A stretch of DNA of 64,000 bases from Mycobacteriales bacterium (GTDB lineage: Bacteria > Actinomycetota > Actinomycetes > BP-191), in assembly GCA_035714365.1 (NCBI GenBank), contig DASTMB010000040.1, forward strand, positions 62,001 to 126,000, in the 5' to 3' direction. Numbering within the stretch: position 1 is the stretch's first letter; each line of letters starts with the position of its first letter. A program made the position numbers and the translations under genes. Shown piece by piece: positions 42,320 through 50,016 of this stretch. The notes beneath the pieces were generated by a model that did not search any database, was not told the DNA's origin, and saw nothing but the letters and a program-made list of their open reading frames with translations.

Positions 42320-43269
42320 CGGACGACCTCGGCCAGCGGGCGGCGCGGCGTCGCCAGCGCGTGCGCGACCGTGCCGAAGCGCAGCAGCACCTGCGGGAAG
42401 CCCGCGTAGCCGACGTGGCGGCGCACCGCGACGCGCAGCGCGGGGCGCTCCAGCGGCCCACTCGCGATCGCCGCCGCGACGCCGAGCAGCGTCGCCCGCA
42501 GCAGCACCGCCTGCAACGCCGCGCCCGCGCGCAGCCAGTCGGCCTGCGTGTCGTTGGCGGTCCACAGCACCGCCGGCAGCGCGCGGTCCTCGGACTCGAG
42601 CAGCGCGGCCGCGCGGGCGCCGTAGGGCGGCCCGCTCGTGACGACGCGCGGCACGCCGTCGCGCGCCGCCGACCCGAACGGCCGGCTCCACACCCGCTGC
42701 TCGGCCGCGTACGCGACGTTCGCCGCGGCCGCGTCGGCGGCCGCGCGGTGCAGCGCCGCCAGCGCCTCCCGCGACCCGGGCGCCGTGACGAGCTGGAGCA
42801 GCGCGCCCTCGCTCTCGGCGGCGCGTTGCAGCGCCGGCGGCACGCCGGTGTCGAGGGTCGACGCGTCGACGCGACCGCGGGCGGAGTGCCGCGCCGGGAC
42901 CGCCGCGAGCAGCGCGACGTCGTCGGCCGACGGCACGACGCGGCCGCCCTGCGCGACCCGCCCCAGCGGCCCGTCGTCGCCCTCCGGCAGCCAGGTCACG
43001 ACCGGCCGCACACCGAGTCCGCGCAGCGCGACCGCGTACGTGTGCAGCGCCGCGCCGCAGCCGATCGTCAGCTCGCGCTCGTCCGGGTCGGACACGCGCA
43101 GCGCGCGCGTCGCGTCCGCGTACACGTCGACCGTCCCGTCGGCCGCGACGGCGAACGCCCACGGCTGCGTGTTGCGCTTCGACGGCGCGAAGCGCGCGGC
43201 GTCGACCGCCCACAGGGCACGCTCGCGAACGGTCGCCGCGGGGCCGGGCGGGGGCGTGAGCTCGGTCAT
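42316..43269 (-). CDS. Acg-like nitroreductase-family protein
   Basis: A 317-residue protein of the Acg family, tandem nitroreductase-fold flavin-binding proteins typified by the DosR-regulated Rv2032/Acg. It shows ARFAPSKRNTQPWAFAVAAD at residues 23-42, RALRVSDPDERELTIGCGAA near 62-81, the internal WTANDTQADWLRAGAALQAV and the C-terminal GYAGFPQVLLRFG. Acg proteins bind FMN but lack clear reductase activity. ATG 43269 is preceded by CCGGAGG. It is convergent with the CoA-transferase gene (4-bp stop overlap). DevR-box-like sequence lies in its 205-bp upstream region, shared with a divergent membrane-protein gene. Confidence 0.85.
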   Translation of the reverse strand: MTELTPPPGPAATVRERALWAVDAARFAPSKRNTQPWAFAVAADGTVDVYADATRALRVSDPDERELTIGCGAALHTYAVALRGLGVRPVVTWLPEGDDGPLGRVAQGGRVVPSADDVALLAAVPARHSARGRVDASTLDTGVPPALQRAAESEGALLQLVTAPGSREALAALHRAAADAAAANVAYAAEQRVWSRPFGSAARDGVPRVVTSGPPYGARAAALLESEDRALPAVLWTANDTQADWLRAGAALQAVLLRATLLGVAAAIASGPLERPALRVAVRRHVGYAGFPQVLLRFGTVAHALATPRRPLAEVVR

Positions 43270-43355
43270 GGCGACCTCCGGGACGTGTCGTGCTGGTCGT
43301 CCGATGGTGCGTTCGCCACGACCCCGCAACGAGTCCGCATGGTCCCGAACACGTC

Positions 43356-43420
43356 GGGCCGAAGGTCCCCCACGATCGGTCCCTAGGCCCGTGGGTCGGC
43401 GGCGGCGGGCTCCGTAACGT
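43356..43420. promoter_or_regulatory. DevR-box-like palindrome and promoter in a divergent intergenic region
   Basis: GGGCCGAAGGTCCC at 43356-43369 matches the DevR core with one change (GGGCC-N4-GTCCC). A weaker copy, CGGTCCCTAGGCCC, is at 43377-43390, 21 bp on. TAACGT at 43415-43420 is a TANNNT -10 for the plus-strand gene at 43475, so the boxes lie at the upstream activator position. The Acg-like gene on the other strand could share them. Confidence 0.5.
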
Positions 43421-43474
43421 CGTTGGCAGAGGCCGGACGCAGACGGCGCCCGGGACGACGGAAGAGAGCAGACC

Positions 43475-43969
43475 ATGACCCGCATCCGCACCATCGCCGC
43501 CACCGTCACGCTGGGCGCCGCGGCCACGTTCTTCGTCGCCGGCCCGTACATGGTCTACCGCGGGGTCGACGCGCGGAGCCAGGTCCGCGCGGAGCTGACC
43601 GCGCAGCACATCGTGACCACCCCCGACTCGGCCGACCCGGGCAAGCAGGTCACCGACGCGCACACCGCCCAGGTGCAGGCCGACGTCATCGAGAAGCACA
43701 TGATGGAGGCCACCGGCGGCAAGACGTTCGCCCAGCTCGACCGCACCGACCCGGTCCGCCAGACCGCGTTCCAGGGCGACATGCTCCGCACCGCGCTGCT
43801 GTCCAGCGTGCTCGCGTGGAACGTCGCGAACCTCGTCATCGGCCTCGGCGCCCTGGTCTTCGCGCTCGGCCTGGTCTGCCTGGTCGTCGGGCTCGCCATC
43901 CGCAAGCCCCAGCAGGTCCTCATCACCGCGGCGCCCGAGTCGCTCCGCGAGCCGATCGCCACTGCCTAG
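43475..43969 (+). CDS. Two-helix membrane protein, unknown function
   Basis: A 164-residue protein. An N-terminal transmembrane helix (about residues 6-26, IAATVTLGAAATFFVAGPYM) and a C-terminal one (about 116-140, NLVIGLGALVFALGLVCLVV) flank an extracytoplasmic loop of some 85 polar residues. No catalytic motif is visible. GAAGAGAG precedes the ATG. It lies in the DevR-like cluster behind DevR-box-like sites and ends at a strong hairpin, so it is probably monocistronic and stress-induced; function unknown. Confidence 0.75.
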   Translation: MTRIRTIAATVTLGAAATFFVAGPYMVYRGVDARSQVRAELTAQHIVTTPDSADPGKQVTDAHTAQVQADVIEKHMMEATGGKTFAQLDRTDPVRQTAFQGDMLRTALLSSVLAWNVANLVIGLGALVFALGLVCLVVGLAIRKPQQVLITAAPESLREPIATA

Positions 43970-43987
43970 CCCCCGCAGGCGGTGGAC

Positions 43988-44023
43988 CCGGAGGAGGGGC
44001 AGCCCCCGCGGCCCCTCCTCCGG
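43988..44023. terminator. Hairpin terminator, 13-bp arms
   Basis: CCGGAGGAGGGGC at 43988-44000 pairs perfectly with GCCCCTCCTCCGG at 44011-44023 around a 10-base loop, 19 bp after the stop of the membrane-protein gene and before the ORF at 44057. Confidence 0.7.
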
Positions 44024-44056
44024 CACGTCCGCCCTCAGACCACCCGGGAGAACGTC

Positions 44057-44401
44057 ATGCGCATCCTCGTCGTCGAAGACCGCGACGGTGACTCCACCGA
44101 CGCGCTGCTCGACCTGGTCGAGGCCGGCCACACCGTCGTCCGGTGCCAGCCGGTCGGTGGCGAGCTCGTCCCCTGCGCCGGCCTGCGCAACGGGAGCTGC
44201 CCGCTGGACCAGCCGGTCGACCTCGTGGTCGACGTGCACACCGGCGAGGGGCTCTCGCCGCGCGAGCTCGGCGCGTTCTGCGCGATCCGTGCCGGCGCGA
44301 CCGTCGTCACGGTCGGCCACTCGCCCGCGCCGTTCCCCGCCGTCCGCACCACGGCGGCGGACCTGGTCGAGACGGTGAACGCCCTCGCCCCGGCCACCTG
44401 A
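44057..44401 (+). CDS. Small receiver-like protein, unknown function
   Basis: A 114-residue protein. It opens like a response-regulator strand (MRILVVEDRDGD) and ends in a Rossmann-like helix, but the phosphoacceptor Asp and conserved Lys of true receivers are not in place. Three cysteines cluster in VPCAGLRNGSCPLD and in FCAIRAGA, unusual for a receiver and possibly redox- or metal-related. GGGAGAA precedes the ATG. It follows the membrane-protein terminator by about 35 bp. The family is not recognised with certainty. Confidence 0.65.
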   Translation: MRILVVEDRDGDSTDALLDLVEAGHTVVRCQPVGGELVPCAGLRNGSCPLDQPVDLVVDVHTGEGLSPRELGAFCAIRAGATVVTVGHSPAPFPAVRTTAADLVETVNALAPAT

Positions 44402-44418
44402 CCGAACCCCGCCCCGCC

Positions 44419-44447
44419 GCCGCGGCTCCCGTCACCGGGGCCGCGGC
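44419..44447. terminator. Possible hairpin terminator
   Basis: GCCGCGGC at 44419-44426 pairs with GCCGCGGC at 44440-44447; the 8-bp arms enclose a 13-base loop. It lies 18 bp past a stop codon and before a gene for a secreted protein. No T-tract. Confidence 0.4.
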
Positions 44448-44515
44448 GTCGTCGTGCCGGGGCCCGTCCACCCCTAGCGGGGCGGCGTTCGACGCTGCCC
44501 GGAGATGGAGCCCCG

Positions 44516-44995
44516 ATGTCCCGTACCCGCCTGCTCGCCGGCGCGTTCGCCGCCGTCGCCGCGACCGCCCCCGCGGCGCACGCGACCACCGCGGGCGTTC
44601 CGGCGCAACGCGTCTGCGTCCCGCCGAGCGTCGCCACGCTCCCCTGCGTCACCGCCGGCGCCGGTGCCGACGTACTGCTCGGCGACCCGGTCGCGGCCGG
44701 CTCCGGTCACGTCCTCACGCCCGCCTGCACCTGGACCGCGTACCCCACCGCGAACGAGACCGTCGTCGCCGCCACCGTCTCGGCGCCCGGCGCCGACGCC
44801 GTCGCCGCGACGTGCGAGTTCGTCGTCGGTGGCGTCGTGTACGACGTCAGCGCCGGAGGCCCCGGGTCCGGTGCCGCCGCGCGCGGCTCCCGTACCGTCC
44901 CCGGCACCGACGTCGTCCGCGCGTGCCTGGTCAACGCGTCCGCCCGCTGGGCCGACGGGCACCGGGAGGACGTCGACGGCTGCACGCCCGCCTGA
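44516..44995 (+). CDS. Small secreted protein, unknown function
   Basis: A 159-residue protein with a Sec signal peptide (RTRLLAGAFAAVAATAPAAH, cleaved at AHA-TT). The mature domain is beta-rich with six cysteines (CVPP, PCVT, ACTW, TCEF, ACLV, GCTP), suggesting an Ig-like disulfide-bonded fold. ATG 44516 is preceded by GGAGATGGAG. It is convergent with the LPxTG protein gene. Family not recognised. Confidence 0.7.
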   Translation: MSRTRLLAGAFAAVAATAPAAHATTAGVPAQRVCVPPSVATLPCVTAGAGADVLLGDPVAAGSGHVLTPACTWTAYPTANETVVAATVSAPGADAVAATCEFVVGGVVYDVSAGGPGSGAAARGSRTVPGTDVVRACLVNASARWADGHREDVDGCTPA

Positions 44996-45015
44996 CGCGG
45001 GCCGCGGCGGGCGCG

Positions 45016-47967
45016 CTACTGCCGGCGCGCCTGCCGCTGCACCGCCGCGCCTCCGACGACCAGCAGGAACGCCGCCGGCACCAGCACGTCCACCGGCGAA
45101 CCGGTCCTCGGCAGGTCCGGCACCCGCGAGCCGCGCGTCGCCGCCGCCGAGTGCACCGTGACCGTCACCACCGAGTCGGCGCAGCCGCCCGCCGTGCAGA
45201 CGCGGACCGTGAAGCGGTCGGTGCCCGCGAAGCCGGCGTCCGGCACGTACCGGACCTTGCCGTCGTCGAGCACCTCGGCGCCGCCGTGGTCGGGGCCGTC
45301 GACGATCGTCGTCGTGCCGTCGTCGCAGGGCACCGTGACCGTGACGCCCGTCGCCCCCGCGGTGACCGCGACCGGGTCGCAGTCCGGCGCGGCGGGCGCT
45401 GCGGCGACCGGCGCCTTGACCGTCACCGTCACCGTCGCCACGTCGCTGAGCGCGCCGTCGAAGACGGTCAGCGCGAACACCAGCGTCGCCGGACCCTTCG
45501 GTGCCGTGAACGACGGCGCCGGCGAGCCCGCGCCCGTCACCGTCACCGCCGGGCCTGACTGCTGCACCCACGCGTAGGTCAGCGGGTCCAGGTCCGGGTC
45601 GGCGGAGCCGGTGCCGTCCAGCGTCACCTTCGCGCCACTCGCCACCGTGCGCGCGTCGCCCGCGTCGGCTACCGGCGGCAGGTTCACCGGCGGCGCGGCC
45701 GGCGCCACCGTCACGACCGCCTCGCCCGGCGTGCAGACGCCGAACGCGTCGCAGGCCAGGTACGCGACCGGGTCGGTGCCGGAGAAGCCCGCGTCCGGCG
45801 TGTACGTGACATCCGTGCCGTCGACCGTGACCGTGCCGTGCGGCGGCTGCACCGGCACCTCGACCGTCAGCGCGTCGCCGTCCGGGTCGCTGTCGTTCAC
45901 TGTCGGGTCGAACGTCACCGGCGTACCGAACGCCGTCTCCGCCGTGTCGTTCACGACCACCGGCGCGTCGTTGCCCGGCGGCACCGCGACCACCGTCACG
46001 GTCACCGTCGCGCCCGCGCAGAGCGGACCCGCGTCGCACACCTGGTAGCCGAACGAGTCGGCGCCGGTGTAGCCCGCGTCCGGCGTGTACGTGTAGGTGC
46101 CGTCCGGGTTGACCGTCACGTCGCCGTGGCCGGGCGCCGCCGTCGCGCCGAACGTCAGGGCGTCGCCGTCCGGGTCGACCGACCCCGGCAGCGTGCCGCT
46201 GTGCGCCGTGTCCTGCGGCGTCGAGAACGCCGTGCCCGCCGGCGCCGCGGGCGCGTCGTTGACCGGCGTCACCGTGACCGTCGCCGTCGCCGAGGCGCAG
46301 AGCGCCGCCGCGTCGCAGACCTCGTAGCCGAACGAGTCGGTGCCGTGGTAGTCCGCGTCCGGCGTGTACGTGTAGCTGCCGTCCGGGTTGACGGTGACGT
46401 CGCCGTGCGCCGGCGCGGTCGTCGCGCCGAACGTCAGGTCGTCGCCGTCGGGGTCGGTCGCGCCGGCCAGTGAGCCGGAGTGCGGCGTGTCCTCCGCGGT
46501 CGTCAGCGCCGTGCCCGCCGGCGACGGCGGGGCGTCGTTGACCGGCGTCACCGTGATCGTCAGCGCGCCGTCGACGCAGGCGGCCGACGCGTCGCAGACC
46601 GTGTAGGTCACCGCGTCCGGACCGTTGTAGCCGGCGTCCGGCGTGTAGGTGACGACGCCGTTCGCGATCGTGGCGTGGCCGTGCGTTGCGTCGGTCTTGA
46701 TCGTGGCGGTGAGCGCGTCGGCGTCGCCGTCGGTGTCGTTCGCGACGACGTCGACCGTGCCCGGCGTGTCCTCCGCGACCGTCAGCACGTCCGGCACCGC
46801 GACCGGCGTCGCGTTGCCCGCGATCACCGGCCCGACCGGGAGCGCCGGGGCGGTCGCCGTCTTCGCGACACCGGTCGCGAGGTCGGTGCCGGACACGTCG
46901 AGCGCCGACAGCAACGGCACCGACGCGGCCGGGGCGGACGCCGTCAGCGACAGCGTCACCGTCAACGTCTTCGTCTGCCCGGGCAGCAACGTCCCGGCGT
47001 CCCAGGTCAGCGTGCCGCTGCTCACCGTCACGCCGCCGGAGACGTACGACACCCCGGAGGGCAGCGTCGCCGTGGCCGTCGTGCCGGACACCTCGCCGCC
47101 GCCGGGGTTCGTCACCGTCAACGTCGCCGTGTAGGCGGTCGCCGAGCCCGCGCGGGCCGGGTCCGGCCCGGACGCGTAGACCGCGCCGGACGTGGCCGTG
47201 AGCGAGCCGGGCGAGAAGCTCACGACCGCGAGCCCGCTGAAGTCGACCGCGGTCGCCGCGCCGCGCATGAAGTCCTTGTTGATCGTGGCGAGGTTCGCCG
47301 CGGCCGACGAGCCGTAGTAGAGCTGCACCGGCGTCGTCGCCGTCACCGCACCACCCGAGGCGGCCGTGATCCGCGCCAGCGGGACCTGGTAGTCGAGGAA
47401 CCACTGGCCCGCGCCGTCCGACACCACGCGCATGCCCGCCGACGGGCTCGTGAACGGGTACTCGTAGACCGAGGTCACCGTCGTCCCCGGCGCCGTCGCC
47501 GTGTAGACGTAGTCCAGCGACGGGCTCTTGCCGTCGACGCCGACCACCGCCTTCACCACACCGCCGACCGCGATCTGCGTCAGGTAGGCGTTGCCGGTCA
47601 GGCCGCCCTTCGTCGCGTCGCCCGGGTCCGTCTCGATGCGCGTGCGGAAGAACACGTTCGTGCCGTCGGACGCGTAGTAGACGGTCGGCGACGGGCCGGT
47701 GCAGCCGTTCCCGCTGCACGGGCCGGACGACAGGTCCGCGTTGTCCGGGTTCTCGTCGCCGAGCACGTCCTGGACCGGGTCGCCCGTCGTCAACCGGTAG
47801 GTGTTCCAGCCCACCGGCCAGGCCACCGCCGTGTCGCCCTGCGGGCTGCTGCCCGCGATCGCCGGCATCGAGGCCGCCAGCACGATCGCCAGCGCCGCCG
47901 CCACCCGTACCCCCGCCCGCGCACCCACGCGCCGGACGACTGCTCCGCAGCCCGTCACAGGTCCCAC
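45016..47967 (-). CDS. LPxTG-anchored surface protein with cadherin-like tandem repeats
   Basis: A 983-residue cell-wall protein. A signal peptide (GVRVAAALAIVLAASMPAIA) leads into an N-terminal domain of about 200 residues, a CARDB/DUF11-like domain (TATLTVTNPGGGEVSGTTAT), then four cadherin-like Ig repeats of about 90 residues with the pattern DPDGDxLTFGAT, HGDVTVNPDG, YTYTPDA and SFGYxVCDA. A PKD/REJ-like domain (DAGDARTVASGAKVTLDGTG) and one further repeat follow. The sorting signal LPRTGS near residue 952, a hydrophobic helix and a basic tail complete it, so sortase anchoring is expected. GTG 47958 is an alternative start. No sortase gene is nearby. Confidence 0.9.
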   Translation of the reverse strand: MGPVTGCGAVVRRVGARAGVRVAAALAIVLAASMPAIAGSSPQGDTAVAWPVGWNTYRLTTGDPVQDVLGDENPDNADLSSGPCSGNGCTGPSPTVYYASDGTNVFFRTRIETDPGDATKGGLTGNAYLTQIAVGGVVKAVVGVDGKSPSLDYVYTATAPGTTVTSVYEYPFTSPSAGMRVVSDGAGQWFLDYQVPLARITAASGGAVTATTPVQLYYGSSAAANLATINKDFMRGAATAVDFSGLAVVSFSPGSLTATSGAVYASGPDPARAGSATAYTATLTVTNPGGGEVSGTTATATLPSGVSYVSGGVTVSSGTLTWDAGTLLPGQTKTLTVTLSLTASAPAASVPLLSALDVSGTDLATGVAKTATAPALPVGPVIAGNATPVAVPDVLTVAEDTPGTVDVVANDTDGDADALTATIKTDATHGHATIANGVVTYTPDAGYNGPDAVTYTVCDASAACVDGALTITVTPVNDAPPSPAGTALTTAEDTPHSGSLAGATDPDGDDLTFGATTAPAHGDVTVNPDGSYTYTPDADYHGTDSFGYEVCDAAALCASATATVTVTPVNDAPAAPAGTAFSTPQDTAHSGTLPGSVDPDGDALTFGATAAPGHGDVTVNPDGTYTYTPDAGYTGADSFGYQVCDAGPLCAGATVTVTVVAVPPGNDAPVVVNDTAETAFGTPVTFDPTVNDSDPDGDALTVEVPVQPPHGTVTVDGTDVTYTPDAGFSGTDPVAYLACDAFGVCTPGEAVVTVAPAAPPVNLPPVADAGDARTVASGAKVTLDGTGSADPDLDPLTYAWVQQSGPAVTVTGAGSPAPSFTAPKGPATLVFALTVFDGALSDVATVTVTVKAPVAAAPAAPDCDPVAVTAGATGVTVTVPCDDGTTTIVDGPDHGGAEVLDDGKVRYVPDAGFAGTDRFTVRVCTAGGCADSVVTVTVHSAAATRGSRVPDLPRTGSPVDVLVPAAFLLVVGGAAVQRQARRQ

Positions 47968-48097
47968 CCTTCGTCTGGTCCTCCGGGCTTCGACCGGTGA
48001 GGGCGGAACCTGAGCCGGTTGCGGTGTTTCCCTCCTAAGGGACCAGGCGGGGTGGGCTCGTTCGGGTCATGGCGCCGGGACCTCCGGCGTGTTCCGC
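47968..48097 (-). other. 130-bp leader of the LPxTG gene, nothing recognised
   Basis: GC-rich leader upstream of the surface-protein gene. Some purine-rich motifs (GGAGGACCAGACGAAGGGTG) and short complementary stretches are present. I could not match it to the conserved cores of c-di-GMP or c-di-AMP riboswitches, so no regulatory call is made. Confidence 0.3.
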
Positions 48098-48571
48098 CTA
48101 GCGGCGGCGGCCCAGCAGGTCCCGGACGTCGGTGTTGAGGATCTCCGCCAGCGTGCGCTGCCGCGGCACGCTCGACGCGAACGGGTCACGGCTCGGCGGC
48201 TCCGCCAGCTCGTCGCGCGGGCAGCTCGCGAGCGTCAGGTCCGCGTAGCCCAGGGCGTCGTTGCAGATGCGGTCCGTCGTCCAGCCCTGGAGCCGCCCCG
48301 CCGCCGTCAACGTCGCCTTGTAGACGGTGATCTCGTTGCGCCGCGGGCGGTCGTAGACCACCGCGATCGAACCCACCAGCTCGGCCGTGCCGCGGCTGCC
48401 CAGCGGCCCGTCCCACGGGCGGTCGTAGCGCTGCCACACCCCCGGCGTGGCGTTCCACACCCCGCCGCGGGAGACGTCGAGCTGCTCCAGCGCCGCCACG
48501 ATCCGCGTCGCCGCGTCGATGGGCAGGATCGCCGCCGGCCGGATGCTCGCTTCGTGCAGCTGGACGCTCAC
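48098..48571 (-). CDS. Hypothetical protein
   Basis: A 157-residue protein from GTG 48571. There is no signal peptide or transmembrane helix. A conserved-looking N terminus (SVQLHEASIRPAAILPIDAA, then TRIVAALEQLDVSRGGVW) and a strand-rich middle (ELVGSIAVVYDRPRRNEITV) suggest a small alpha/beta fold. The tail TLAEILNTDVRDLLGRRR is helical. It stands alone between the LPxTG gene leader and the VOC gene on the same strand. I do not recognise a family. Confidence 0.6.
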   Translation of the reverse strand: MSVQLHEASIRPAAILPIDAATRIVAALEQLDVSRGGVWNATPGVWQRYDRPWDGPLGSRGTAELVGSIAVVYDRPRRNEITVYKATLTAAGRLQGWTTDRICNDALGYADLTLASCPRDELAEPPSRDPFASSVPRQRTLAEILNTDVRDLLGRRR

Positions 48572-48672
48572 CGGATGCTCCGCTCGGTCGCTGGCTGAAC
48601 CGCTCAGCCGACCAAGAGATCGACCATCCGGCTCTGCCGACTGTTGCGCCGATCGGGTGACGCGCGTTCGCC

Positions 48673-49206
48673 CTAGAAGTCCGGTTTGCCCGGCGGCCGC
48701 GCCTGCGCGTCCCGTTCCTTCACGTGCCGCAACGCGCTCGGCACCGGGTCCGGGTCGCCCCAGTACGGCACCCGGTCCAGGTCCCGCACCCACACGCTCG
48801 CCTCGAGCGCCGCGCCGTTGACCGGGTCGTCGAAGTACACCGAGTAGAACACCGTGTGGTCGATCACCGGCGTCACCTCGATTCCGTGCTCCGCCAGACG
48901 CTCCCGCAGCGCCAGCAGGTCCTCCACCGTCGGCACGTCGAACGACAGGTGGTCGAACTTCTGCCCCGCCTTCGGCACCCCCGCCGGCACGTTCGCGCCC
49001 GTGTCCACGCCCGGCCACTCGAAGAACGCGATCGTCGTCCGCTCGCCCGTCCGGAAGAAGTAGTGGCGGTAGGGGTACGGCTCGTTCGGGTCGCCGTTGC
49101 CCAGCGTCCCGACCAGCTCCATGCCGAGGACGGCGGCGTAGAACCGCACCGTCGCGTCCATGTCCGGCGTCACCATCGCCAGGTGGTTGATCCCCGACCA
49201 GCGCAT
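48673..49206 (-). CDS. VOC (glyoxalase-fold) family protein
   Basis: A 177-residue vicinal-oxygen-chelate protein. The first beta-alpha-beta-beta module begins INHLAMVTPDMDATVRFYAA at residue 6 (His8 a likely metal ligand). The second contains FDHLSFDVPTVEDLLALRER, and the terminal DPVNGAALEASVW gives the Glu ligand. This is the full two-module fold of dioxygenases and lyases; the substrate is unknown. ATG 49206 is chosen over the longer frame because GGGAGGCGAG precedes it and the family N terminus begins there. Confidence 0.85.
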   Translation of the reverse strand: MRWSGINHLAMVTPDMDATVRFYAAVLGMELVGTLGNGDPNEPYPYRHYFFRTGERTTIAFFEWPGVDTGANVPAGVPKAGQKFDHLSFDVPTVEDLLALRERLAEHGIEVTPVIDHTVFYSVYFDDPVNGAALEASVWVRDLDRVPYWGDPDPVPSALRHVKERDAQARPPGKPDF

Positions 49207-49300
49207 GCCGCTCGCCTCCCTGCGTCCACCCCCGACGGTACGCCGGGACGGGCGCGCGTGACCTATCATCTGCGACGCGGCACCGGCGACGGGGCCGCAG

Positions 49301-49390
49301 GGAGGCTTCGCCTAGTCCGGTCTATGGCGCCGCACTGCTAATGCGGTTTGGGGTAACCCCCCATCCCGGGTTCAAATCCCGGAGCCTCCG
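49301..49390 (+). tRNA. tRNA-Ser(GCU)
   Basis: A 90-nt class II tRNA. The acceptor stem GGAGGCT pairs with AGCCTCC (49383-49389), with discriminator G. The anticodon stem-loop CCGCACTGCTAATGCGG gives anticodon GCT. There is a long variable arm (TTTGGGGTAACCCCCC), and the T-arm is CCGGGTTCAAATCCCGG. The 3' half is the apparent attachment site of the island that follows: a degenerate copy occurs at about 61505-61575. Confidence 0.95.
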
Positions 49391-49995
49391 CTCTGACCTG
49401 CGGTTTCGCGTCGGCTACGCCGCGCTCGCCGCAGGTTCTCGGCTCCGGAACCGCGTGCGGTCACACCGCGGTCACACAGCCTCCTTCCCGGTCTGTCCGC
49501 CCTCGTCCGGTGCCGTCCCGGCCTGTTCGTTCCGGCTCCGGTGGGCGCCGAGTCGAACACCGCCGCGATCTGCTCCGCCGCCTTGCGGTTGACCGCGCTG
49601 TCGACGTAGACGTAGCGGTCGGCGGTGAACCAGGTGGACGAGTGCCCGGCGCGGGCGCTGACGACCTTGAGCAGCACTCCGGCCAGCAGAGCCAGGGTGA
49701 TCGACACGTGCCGGGTGTCGGGGAACCGGATCACCGGGACGCCCGCCTGGCGGCAGAGCGTCTGGAAGTGCCGGCTCACGTAGTCCGGGTTGAGCGGCGT
49801 GCCGTCAGCGTTGACGTACACCAGCCCGGTCTCCACCCACGCCTCGCCCGCCGCCGCGCATTCCGCCTCCTGCTCGGCGCGGTGCTCCGCGAGGACGGCC
49901 GACATCACGTCGTCGAGCGCGATCTCGCGGCTGCCCGCCTTCGTCTTCGGCGGACCGACGACGGCCCAGCAGACGTTAAGTTGCGGACTCGCCAC
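49372..49995 (-). pseudogene. 5'-truncated tyrosine-family integrase
   Basis: A 207-codon frame corresponding to the C-terminal half of a phage-type integrase. VGPPKTKAGSREIALDD begins mid-domain; the SAM-like DNA-binding and first catalytic Arg regions are absent. The RxxR-box reads RFPDTRHVSITLALLAGV, where the usual HDLRH His is Pro. GHSS and the nucleophile context DRYVYV are kept. The frame runs on past the normal end (CDRGVTARG) and stops inside tRNA-Ser. With half the protein and a catalytic His missing, it should be inactive. Confidence 0.8.
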
Positions 49996-50016
49996 GAAAC
50001 GCGTCAGACCTTAACC

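Noticed and set aside
40931-44320. Very long minus-strand open frame (over 1100 codons)
   Set aside because: It runs antisense through the oxidase and CoA-transferase genes, has extreme Arg/Ala/Gly composition and no domain. Long antisense frames are expected at this GC content.
47968-48097. Riboswitch upstream of the LPxTG gene
   Set aside because: The conserved cores of c-di-GMP and c-di-AMP riboswitches are not present; complementarity is no more than expected for GC-rich DNA.
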